Assembly: GCA_902465325.1 (NCBI GenBank)
Contig: CABQMV010000103.1
Span: 1 to 6,984, forward strand
From: an uncultured Oscillospiraceae bacterium
GTDB taxonomy: Bacteria; Bacillota; Clostridia; UBA1212; SIG427
Length of the DNA: 6,984 nt
Direction of reading: 5' to 3'
The notes under the pieces were generated by a model. That model had not been told where the DNA came from, did no database searches, and saw only the letters and a list, made by a program, of their open reading frames with translations. Positions 1 to 5,791 of the stretch are shown here, one piece after another. Each line of letters begins with the position of its first letter. The stretch's first letter is position 1. The translations under genes and the position numbers were made by a program.

Positions 1-1482
1 TTCACTGTAGGTTTTAAAAGCGGCAGCCAGTACCCGCAGTGCTTTGTCCGCCATCTCTTTATTGTGTGAAAGGATTTCTCCGCGAAGTTCTTCTGTAAGA
101 GGGACAATTTTTCCGTTTTGAAGCACAGTAGTACAGCACTTGAGAAGCTCATCCGGCGCGCCCTTTGTAAACTGCACCAACTCTCCGCCGTCTCGGTTTT
201 TATGGACAGTGGACATCATCTTTCGTACAGAGTCAAAAGGGGCCTCCCCTATTCTGGGCAGCTGCTCCTTCAGACCATTTTTATCCAGACCGTTCTTGTA
301 GGCAAAATTAACAAGGGCACACTCCGTAGGTTCCCCCACGGCAACAGATTTTTCTGTATCCAGCTCGGCATCGGAGGCCAGCGCCATAGCTTTTGCCAAT
401 AGATCTAGATCCTGGGTAAAATACTGAGTAACTGTCATGACATTTTGTGTCAGGGTCCCTGTCTTGTCCGAACAGATTACCTGCGCGCTGCCCAGTGTCT
501 CCACCGCCGTCAGCTTTCGTATCACAGCGTTTTTGGTAGACATTTTTGTTACTCCCATAGAAAGCACAACGGTTACAACTGCCGCCAGTCCCTCCGGAAT
601 GGCAGCAACAGCCAGGCTGACCGCTACCATAAAAGTATCCAGCAGAATTCCGCCGGAGAAATCCGGCAATTCCCTTATAATATTAAATGCAAAAATAAAA
701 GCACAGATCCCCAGTACCACATAGGTGAGAATCTTACTCAAATGAGAGAGCTTGATCTGCAAAGGGGTTTTTCCTTCTGAGGCCTGTTCCAGCGCATCTG
801 CAATTTTCCCCATTTCCGTATCCATCCCGGTCGCCGTCAGCAGAACACGTCCGCGTCCGTAAGCCACACTGGATCCCATATAGACCATATTCGTTCTGTC
901 TCCCAGAGGAATGTCCTTATGTCCGTCCAGCACCAGCTTACCAAGTTGCTTATTGACGGGTACAGATTCTCCGGTCAAAGCGGACTCTTCAATGCGCAGA
1001 TCAGCACATTCAAGCAGCCGCCCGTCTGCAGGCACCGCGTCGCCTGCCTCCAACAGAACCACATCGCCTACAACCAACTCTTCGGATTTTACAATATAAA
1101 CATTTCCGTCCCGCAGAACCTTTGAGGTCGCCGCCGACATTTCCTGTAAGGCTGCAATGGCTTTCTCCGCCTTGCTCTCTTGATACACGCCCAGAACAGC
1201 ATTAATCAGGACAACCGCTATAATAATAAATACATCGGCAAAGGATTCCTGCTCATAGATAGAAGTAACCGCAGATACAACCGCAGCGGCAATCAGGATG
1301 AGAATCATAGGATCTGCCAGCTGCGCCAGGAATCTTTTTATCAGAGGTACCTTTTTGGCCTCTTTTAAACGGTTTCGGCCATAGGCCTCCAGTCTCTCTG
1401 CAGATTCTGACGAGCTTAGACCGTTTACAGAGCTTTTTGTCTCGGAAAGCGCTTTTTCCGGATCTTCAAGGTAAAATTTCAT
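1..1482 (-). CDS. P-type Ca2+-transporting ATPase (P2A type), N-terminal 494 residues, runs off left edge
   Basis: This is an ATP-driven cation pump of the plasma membrane, most likely exporting Ca2+. Translating the minus strand from ATG at 1482 gives an open frame to the window edge. Visible in order: M1 and M2 (about residues 55-71 and 79-98); the actuator domain with TGES at 170-173; M3 (about 254-272); M4 (about 279-312) with the ion-binding IPEGL at 295-299; the phosphorylation motif DKTGTLT with Asp339; and nucleotide-domain motifs GEPTECAL (383-390), FDSVRKMM (416-423) and KGAPD (440-444). The PEGL signature and FDSxRK/KGAPD style fit SERCA/PMR1-like pumps rather than heavy-metal P1B pumps, and no N-terminal metal-binding CxxC is present. 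Family members are usually about 850-900 residues, so the hinge and M5-M10 are outside the window and ion specificity cannot be fully read. PEGL is followed by Ala-Ala, where SERCA has Pro-Ala. The start has GGGAGG four bases upstream. Confidence 0.93.
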   Translation of the reverse strand, partial: MKFYLEDPEKALSETKSSVNGLSSSESAERLEAYGRNRLKEAKKVPLIKRFLAQLADPMILILIAAAVVSAVTSIYEQESFADVFIIIAVVLINAVLGVYQESKAEKAIAALQEMSAATSKVLRDGNVYIVKSEELVVGDVVLLEAGDAVPADGRLLECADLRIEESALTGESVPVNKQLGKLVLDGHKDIPLGDRTNMVYMGSSVAYGRGRVLLTATGMDTEMGKIADALEQASEGKTPLQIKLSHLSKILTYVVLGICAFIFAFNIIRELPDFSGGILLDTFMVAVSLAVAAIPEGLAAVVTVVLSMGVTKMSTKNAVIRKLTAVETLGSAQVICSDKTGTLTQNVMTVTQYFTQDLDLLAKAMALASDAELDTEKSVAVGEPTECALVNFAYKNGLDKNGLKEQLPRIGEAPFDSVRKMMSTVHKNRDGGELVQFTKGAPDELLKCCTTVLQNGKIVPLTEELRGEILSHNKEMADKALRVLAAAFKTYSE

Positions 1483-1486
1483 ATTT

Positions 1487-1492
1487 CCTCCC
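1487..1492 (-). promoter_or_regulatory. Shine-Dalgarno site of the ATPase gene
   Basis: On the minus strand GGGAGG lies four bases before the ATG at 1482. It fixes that start. The same six bases, with seven identical bases upstream, also precede glyA. Confidence 0.75.
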
Positions 1493-1514
1493 AAACTTTC
1501 AGTATTAAATAAAG

Positions 1515-1535
1515 CCAGCAACATTCTGTCACTGG
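1515..1535 (-). repeat. Imperfect dyad over the predicted ATPase transcription start
   Basis: On the minus strand the arms CCAGTGACA and TGTTGCTGG flank the triplet GAA. As DNA, seven of nine positions are symmetric. As RNA of this strand, all nine pair if two G-U wobbles are allowed. The element begins four bases after the -10 hexamer, so it covers the expected start of transcription. It could be a repressor operator or a leader hairpin. I recognise no known operator family in it. Confidence 0.4.
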
Positions 1536-1538
1536 TTT

Positions 1539-1547
1539 AGTATACCA
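1539..1547 (-). promoter_or_regulatory. Extended -10 promoter of the ATPase gene
   Basis: The minus strand reads TGGTATACT: a TGn extension plus a -10 hexamer differing from TATAAT at one position. The expected start of transcription is near 1532, giving a leader of about 50 bases. At a 17-base spacer the -35 hexamer is a poor TTTCCC, which an extended -10 can tolerate. Confidence 0.5.
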
Positions 1548-1586
1548 TCAAACTGTCCAATGGGAAAGTTTTTATATTTTAACGAT

Positions 1587-1601
1587 GGGATATAAAATCC
1601 C
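1587..1601. repeat. Small AT-centred inverted repeat
   Basis: GGGAT and ATCCC are five-base inverted arms separated by ATAAA, between the terminator-like hairpin and the ATPase promoter. It is short enough to be chance. It may mark a protein site or simply AT-rich upstream promoter DNA. Confidence 0.2.
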
Positions 1602-1604
1602 CGT

Positions 1605-1630
1605 CTGCTGCGAAAACGCTTCCGCAGCAG
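1605..1630 (-). terminator. Hairpin after the PAS-GGDEF gene, probable terminator
   Basis: CTGCTGCG and CGCAGCAG form a perfect eight-base-pair stem around a ten-base loop, starting 45 bases after the PAS-GGDEF stop codon. On the minus strand the stem is followed by ACGGGGATTTTATA, so the T tract is short and seven or so bases late. It is therefore a weak or non-classical intrinsic terminator. The position at the end of the gene run is the main support. Confidence 0.45.
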
Positions 1631-1675
1631 CTTTCCCCTTCTCCATTTTCACTCTTTCCTGTCTCGGAAATGTGC

Positions 1676-2578
1676 TCACGGGCATGACTGGGTACCGTAA
1701 AAAGCAAACCCATTTTTACCGTGTTCCTTGACATAATGCAGAGCCTCCGATGCCTCTTTATATAAGTCTACAAAGTCAGCGCTGTTGTTTCTGCAAATAC
1801 TAATGCCCATACTCACCGTAAGCTCAGGAAGGCTTTCCTTTATTTGCTGGCAAACCTCTTCTGCCACGGTATGGACTGCCTCCTGCCGAACGCCTACTAC
1901 AAAAAGTACAAATTCATCACCGGCAATCCGACCGGCAGTTTTGCCGTATTTATAAGGCTTTACCAGAACACGTCCCAGCTTTTGTAAATAGAGATCACAC
2001 ATATCATGCCCCATTTTGTCATTTAGGGCCTTAAAGTCGTCAATATTCAGGACAATAAGAATATGCTGCACTTCATATTTTGTTGTGATAATAATGGTCT
2101 GAATATCCTTTTGTACTGCGTCCCGATTAAAAATCCTGGTTAAATTATCCATACTGGTATACAGCGCCAGCAGCTTTTCATTTTTATATTGTTCTGTTAT
2201 ATCAGTAATAACACAGCAAAACAGCTTTTGTCCTTTTGCCTCATAAATAAAATTACATTTCTGGAGAAACATTTTTTTCTCCCCATTGCGTCCTACTACA
2301 CTGTAAACAATATCAATGGGATCATTGTCATCAGGATGCTCCAGATAGTAATCCACCCATCCAGTATAGTGGCGCCGGCCGTCGTAGTCCATGATATTCA
2401 TCAGTCCGCCGGTCATAATCTTTTTAAACTGTTCCTCCGGGTAACCAAGCAGCTCAGGCAGCAGATAATTATAATATAAAACCGTCAGGCTTCTTTCGTA
2501 TTTATAGATACAAAGTGCCGCAGGAATTCCTTCTACAATATTCCAGGCATTAATAAATTTTTTATTTCCCAGTATCAC
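1676..2578 (-). CDS. PAS-GGDEF protein, putative diguanylate cyclase
   Basis: The product is a 300-residue cytosolic protein with no signal peptide or membrane segment. Residues about 10-130 look like a PAS sensor (PELLGYPEEQF at 41-51, closing with VITDITEQ at 123-130). Residues about 140-298 form a GGDEF domain, the family that makes cyclic di-GMP from two GTP. It shows DNLTRIFNR (144-152), NDKMGHDMCD (186-195, with the guanine-binding Asn and Asp kept) and the signature AGDEF (219-223). Two departures matter. The first Asp of the usual DID-FK strand, a Mg2+ ligand in PleD, is Asn178. The inhibitory RxxD site expected just before the signature reads KYGK (210-213). Activity is therefore plausible but unproven. 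The start is GTG at 2576-2578, preceded by GAGGG four bases upstream; the nearest in-frame stop upstream is the TAA of the GNAT gene, so no longer start fits. It lies 30 bases after that gene, probably in one operon. Confidence 0.85.
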   Translation of the reverse strand: MILGNKKFINAWNIVEGIPAALCIYKYERSLTVLYYNYLLPELLGYPEEQFKKIMTGGLMNIMDYDGRRHYTGWVDYYLEHPDDNDPIDIVYSVVGRNGEKKMFLQKCNFIYEAKGQKLFCCVITDITEQYKNEKLLALYTSMDNLTRIFNRDAVQKDIQTIIITTKYEVQHILIVLNIDDFKALNDKMGHDMCDLYLQKLGRVLVKPYKYGKTAGRIAGDEFVLFVVGVRQEAVHTVAEEVCQQIKESLPELTVSMGISICRNNSADFVDLYKEASEALHYVKEHGKNGFAFYGTQSCP

Positions 2579-2608
2579 GCTGCCCTCATTCCTCGATTCT
2601 TCTATAAA

Positions 2609-3079
2609 TTATAATAATAGTTCCATACCCATCTTCTGCGGCTGAAAGCCGTACTTTTCGTAAAACTTTACTGCGTCTTCATTGCAGGCCCAGACGTTTA
2701 ATGTTACACTATGGCAGCCGTTTCGCCTGGCATAGTCTTGTACATACTGGCAGAGCTGGGTGCCGATGTGCTGTCCGCGGCAGCCTTCCGCCACACACAA
2801 ATCGTCAATATACAGCGTCTTTCGGTCTGCTAAAATGTTATGTCCAGCTGTCTCCTGAAATACACAAAAAGCATATCCGAGAACATTTTCCTCCGGATCT
2901 ACTATCAAAAAAACCGGTCTTGTGTCATCTAGGAGCAAAGCGGCCAGCTGCTGATCGGTATATTTTTTGACATTAGCCTTGAAAAGATCCGGCCTTGCTT
3001 CATGGTGGATTGTCAGTACCTGAAATAATAGACGGTTTATTCCCTGTATATCTTTTTTTTCTGCTCTTCGTATATACAT
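2609..3079 (-). CDS. GNAT-family N-acetyltransferase
   Basis: This 156-residue protein has the normal length and motif order of a single-domain GNAT enzyme, which moves an acetyl group from acetyl-CoA to an amine. The substrate cannot be told. A central strand (LYIDDLCVAE, 89-98) leads into the acetyl-CoA pyrophosphate loop RGQHIGTQL (101-109), where His104 replaces the usual first Gly of the RxxGxG pattern. The C-terminal NEDAVKFYEKYGF (133-145) carries Tyr140 at the usual general-acid position. The ATG at 3079 is the only reasonable start, because an in-frame TGA lies eight codons upstream. No Shine-Dalgarno sequence precedes it; instead a -10-like TATACT ends ten bases upstream. A run of eight A bases covers codons 7-9. 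The gene sits between rarA and the PAS-GGDEF gene on the same strand; a shared mRNA with the latter is likely. Confidence 0.88.
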   Translation of the reverse strand: MYIRRAEKKDIQGINRLLFQVLTIHHEARPDLFKANVKKYTDQQLAALLLDDTRPVFLIVDPEENVLGYAFCVFQETAGHNILADRKTLYIDDLCVAEGCRGQHIGTQLCQYVQDYARRNGCHSVTLNVWACNEDAVKFYEKYGFQPQKMGMELLL

Positions 3080-3089
3080 AACAAATAAA

Positions 3090-3098
3090 AGTATATCA
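3090..3098 (-). promoter_or_regulatory. Possible extended -10 just upstream of the GNAT gene
   Basis: The minus strand reads TGATATACT in the 37-base gap after rarA. A start of transcription six to eight bases later would leave only about four bases before the ATG, meaning a leaderless or near-leaderless mRNA. No convincing -35 is seen. The gap is AT-rich, so a chance match is possible. Confidence 0.35.
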
Positions 3099-3115
3099 TA
3101 TCACAGACAGAAAAG

Positions 3116-4477
3116 CTACTGGAGGCCTTCTCTGTCACGCTTTTCTCCGGAAGGACTTGATTTTCGCTGCTCTTTTTTTATCTCCTCTACCCATTTCAAA
3201 TAATCGGCAATCCTTTTGTCATAGCCGTTTTCTGTAGGTGTGTAATAGGTAACGCCCCTCATGGGTTCAGGCATGTATTCCAAAGGAGACACATGGCCCT
3301 TATAGTCGTGCGCATACTGATATCCTATCCCATAGCCCAATGCTTCCATTCCCTTTGCCGGCGCGTTTCGAAGATACAGAGGGACTGTACCAGTGTTCTT
3401 GTTTTCCACATCAGAAAGTGCCGCGTTAATGGCTAGATAAGATGCATTGGATTTAGGACTGGCCGCTACTGTAATAGCTGCCTGAGACAACAGAATACGA
3501 GCCTCCGGCATCCCAATCATCCGGACAGCCTCTGCTGCAGCCACAGCCACTAACAAAGCATTTGGATTTGCCGTACCTACATCCTCTGAGGCGCAGATAA
3601 CAATTCTACGGGCTAAAAAATTAATATCCTCCCCCGCATAAAGAGCCCGGGCTAAATAAAGCACTGCTGCATCCGGGTCGCTGCCCCGCATGGACTTAAT
3701 AAAAGCGCTGATGTTATCGTAGTGCTCTTCTCCAGCCTTATCAAATCTCACATGCCGTTTCTGAACACATTCAGCGGCCGTATCCAAATCGATCCTGACC
3801 CCCTTGCTTTTATCTCCGGGCGCTGTGAGCACCGCCAGCTCTAAAGCATTCAGAGCTGCTCTCGCATCTCCGTCTGCCATCGTACATAGGAAGTCCATTG
3901 CCTCAGGCTCCAGTGCAACATGCATACTGCCAAGACCTCTCTCCTCATCCTCCAGGGCATTTTGTAAAATATCCCGGATTTCCTCTTCCTTCAGCGGATA
4001 GAGCTGAAATACAGTTGAGCGGGAAATCAGCGCCTTGTTCACTTCAAAATAGGGATTTTCTGTAGTAGCCCCAATCAGTATAATGGTCCCGTCCTCTACA
4101 TAAGGCAGCAGCGCGTCCTGCTGAGACTTGTTGAACCGATGTATTTCATCAATAAACAATACCACTCTGCCGCTGGGATTCAGCAGCAGATTCTGCGCGT
4201 CAGCAACCACCCGTTTAATGTCCGATACCCCGGCAGATACAGCATTGAGCTTTTCAAAGCCGGAATGTGTTGTGTTTGCAATAATCCGGGCCAGCGAAGT
4301 TTTTCCCGTGCCGGGCGGACCAAAAAAGATAACAGAAGAAAGCCGGTCTGCGGAGATCATACGATACAACAGCTTTCCGGGAGCCAGAATATGTCTCTGA
4401 CCATAAAACTGTTCTATGGTCAGAGGCTTCATTCTGTGAGCCAGCGGCTCTTTTCTTCTGTCATCTGCAGCATTCAT
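3116..4477 (-). CDS. rarA: Replication-associated recombination protein A (AAA+ ATPase, RarA/MgsA)
   Basis: RarA is a clamp-loader-like AAA+ ATPase that acts at stalled or damaged replication forks, related to eukaryotic WRNIP1/Mgs1. The 453-residue product matches the family's usual length (about 420-450). It opens with PLAHRMKP (11-18), as in E. coli and Bacillus RarA (PLAxRMRP). Then follow Walker A GPPGTGKT (53-60), Walker B VVLFIDEIHRFNKSQQ (105-120, Asp110-Glu111), sensor 1 GATTENP (136-142), the arginine finger region SRS (152-154), sensor 2 GDARAALN (203-210), and the C-terminal MgsA/tetramerisation region from about 245 (FIKSMRGSDPDAA). The last 20 residues are a charged tail. The ATG at 4477 is chosen because the conserved N-terminus starts ten residues later. 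No clear Shine-Dalgarno sequence precedes it. It follows the glyA stop by 16 bases, so co-transcription or coupling with glyA is likely, although a -10-like TATAAT lies across the glyA stop codon. Confidence 0.96.
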   Translation of the reverse strand: MNAADDRRKEPLAHRMKPLTIEQFYGQRHILAPGKLLYRMISADRLSSVIFFGPPGTGKTSLARIIANTTHSGFEKLNAVSAGVSDIKRVVADAQNLLLNPSGRVVLFIDEIHRFNKSQQDALLPYVEDGTIILIGATTENPYFEVNKALISRSTVFQLYPLKEEEIRDILQNALEDEERGLGSMHVALEPEAMDFLCTMADGDARAALNALELAVLTAPGDKSKGVRIDLDTAAECVQKRHVRFDKAGEEHYDNISAFIKSMRGSDPDAAVLYLARALYAGEDINFLARRIVICASEDVGTANPNALLVAVAAAEAVRMIGMPEARILLSQAAITVAASPKSNASYLAINAALSDVENKNTGTVPLYLRNAPAKGMEALGYGIGYQYAHDYKGHVSPLEYMPEPMRGVTYYTPTENGYDKRIADYLKWVEEIKKEQRKSSPSGEKRDREGLQ

Positions 4478-4492
4478 ACCAGTAAAAATTTA

Positions 4493-4498
4493 ATTATA
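4493..4498 (-). promoter_or_regulatory. -10-like TATAAT across the glyA stop codon
   Basis: The minus strand has a perfect TATAAT formed by the last glyA codons (GTA TAA T), 15 bases before the rarA ATG. If used, the rarA mRNA would have a leader of roughly 8-9 bases with no ribosome binding site. The -35 region is poor and the match overlaps coding sequence, so it may be chance. Confidence 0.25.
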
Positions 4499-5735
4499 CA
4501 TAAAGGGGATAGCGGGAAAGCAGGGCAGCCACTCTAGAAGATACCGTTTCCCGATTGGCCTCAAAATCATCCAGCGTCAGGGCGATCAGCTCAGCAATTT
4601 CTTCCATGTCCGCCTCTTTCATACCGCGGGCAGATACGGCAGCGGTTCCCAAGCGAATTCCACTGGTAATAAAAGGACTTTGCTTATCAAAAGGAATTCC
4701 ATTTTTATTACAGGTGATAGAAACCTCGTCCAGCATAAGCTGTGCATCCTTGCCCGTTATGTTCTTCTCACTGAGATCTACCAGCATCAGATGATTGTCT
4801 GTGCCTCCGCTTACCAAATCAAAGTCTCTGTCTGTCAGCCCCTTTGCCAGTGCCTTGGCATTCAGTACAATCTGATGCTGATAGGCTTTAAATTCTGGCG
4901 TCATAACCTCTTTCAGACCTACTGCTTTGGCCGCAATAATATGCATAAGAGGTCCGCCCTGTATCCCCGGAAATACAGCCTTATTCATAAGCTTTGCATT
5001 TTCCTCGGTATTACAGAGGATCATACCGCCTCTGGGTCCTCTGAGGGTCTTATGCGTAGTGGTCGTTACAAAGTCTGCATAGGGCATGGGATTGGGATGC
5101 TCTCCGGCAGCCACTAAACCGGCAATATGTGCCATATCCACCATGAGCTTTGCGCCTACTTCATCTGCAATTTCTCTGAACCTTTTGAAATCAATGATTC
5201 TGGGATAGGCGCTGGCTCCGCAGACAATCAGCTTGGGTCTAACCTCTTTCGCCAGATTCAATACCTGGTCATAATCAATCAGACATGTTTTTTCCGCCAC
5301 ACCGTAGGGCACAATATGAAACCATTTGCCGGACATATTCACAGGACTGCCGTGGGACAGGTGTCCTCCATGGGCCAGATTCATTCCCAAAACCGTATCC
5401 CCCGGCTGGAGCAGAGCAAAAAAGACAGCCATATTTGCCTGCGCGCCGGAATGCGGCTGGAGATTGGCATAGGAAGCCCCAAATATTTTCTTCGCTCTTT
5501 CTATGGCGAGATTTTCCACAACATCAACACATTCACAGCCTCCGTAATAGCGCTTTCCCGGGTATCCTTCTGCATACTTGTTTGTCAGCGGACTTCCCAT
5601 GGCCTCCATAACGGCCTCACTTACAAAGTTCTCCGACGCAATAAGTTCAATTTTATTTCTCTGTCTGTTCACCTCGGCTTCAATAGCATCTGCTATTTCC
5701 GGATCGGTCTTTCTGATTGCTTCTGTACTGTACAC
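4494..5735 (-). CDS. glyA: Serine hydroxymethyltransferase
   Basis: GlyA is a cytosolic pyridoxal-phosphate enzyme that interconverts serine and glycine while loading a one-carbon unit on tetrahydrofolate. The 413-residue protein has the normal bacterial length and a full set of motifs: IELIASENF (29-37), NKYAEGYPGKRYYGG (52-66), HGGHLSHG (122-129), VDMAHIAGLVAAG (199-211, Asp200 facing the PLP nitrogen), TTTTHKTLRGPRGG (224-237) with the Schiff-base Lys229, and SGIRLGTAAVSARG (358-371) with Arg361, expected to hold the substrate carboxylate. The last motif has Ala where most homologues have Pro (RLGTPA). The start is GTG at 5733-5735, supported by GGGAGG eight bases upstream and by the N-terminal alignment. 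An extended -10 promoter in the 56-base gap suggests expression separate from lepA. rarA follows closely. I see no room for a riboswitch in the leader. Confidence 0.98.
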   Translation of the reverse strand: MYSTEAIRKTDPEIADAIEAEVNRQRNKIELIASENFVSEAVMEAMGSPLTNKYAEGYPGKRYYGGCECVDVVENLAIERAKKIFGASYANLQPHSGAQANMAVFFALLQPGDTVLGMNLAHGGHLSHGSPVNMSGKWFHIVPYGVAEKTCLIDYDQVLNLAKEVRPKLIVCGASAYPRIIDFKRFREIADEVGAKLMVDMAHIAGLVAAGEHPNPMPYADFVTTTTHKTLRGPRGGMILCNTEENAKLMNKAVFPGIQGGPLMHIIAAKAVGLKEVMTPEFKAYQHQIVLNAKALAKGLTDRDFDLVSGGTDNHLMLVDLSEKNITGKDAQLMLDEVSITCNKNGIPFDKQSPFITSGIRLGTAAVSARGMKEADMEEIAELIALTLDDFEANRETVSSRVAALLSRYPLYV

Positions 5736-5743
5736 TGTGGTAA

Positions 5744-5749
5744 CCTCCC
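5744..5749 (-). promoter_or_regulatory. Shine-Dalgarno site deciding the GTG start of glyA
   Basis: GGGAGG on the minus strand sits eight bases before GTG at 5735, an ideal distance. It confirms GTG as the true start; no ATG is available nearby in frame. Confidence 0.8.
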
Positions 5750-5772
5750 AAACTTTAATTTATACAAATAAA

Positions 5773-5781
5773 ATTATAGCA
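5773..5781 (-). promoter_or_regulatory. Extended -10 promoter of glyA
   Basis: The minus strand reads TGCTATAAT, a perfect extended -10. The predicted start of transcription is near 5766, giving a leader of about 30 bases. The best -35 candidate is TTGGAC at a long 19-base spacing, located in the last lepA codons, so the promoter overlaps the end of lepA. Confidence 0.6.
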
Positions 5782-5791
5782 TATCCTTCAG

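Noticed and set aside
118..1368. Several short plus-strand open frames opposite the ATPase gene
   Set aside because: The minus strand encodes an unbroken P-type ATPase with all key motifs, so these are shadows.
1483..1675. A small gene or riboswitch in the gap between the GGDEF and ATPase genes
   Set aside because: The 193 bases are accounted for by a hairpin, AT-rich promoter DNA, the dyad and the ribosome site. I saw no coding frame with a start signal and no known riboswitch core.
2579..2593. Tiny frame ATG AGG GCA GCG TGA just before the GGDEF start, its stop overlapping the GTG
   Set aside because: It is only four codons, and the GAGG before its ATG is too close to serve it. It looks like chance rather than a coupling leader.
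4139..4537. A 132-codon plus-strand open frame opposite rarA and the glyA end
   Set aside because: It mirrors the conserved Walker A/B coding region of rarA and has no recognisable domain.
5127..5771. A 214-codon open frame on the plus strand opposite glyA
   Set aside because: It lies wholly antisense to a clearly conserved glyA, has no ribosome site I can see, and its translation resembles no protein family. It is a by-product of glyA codon use.
5755..5773. AT-only inverted repeat TTTAT...ATAAA in the glyA leader
   Set aside because: A five-pair A-T stem is too weak to be an RNA structure and is expected in such AT-rich promoter DNA.
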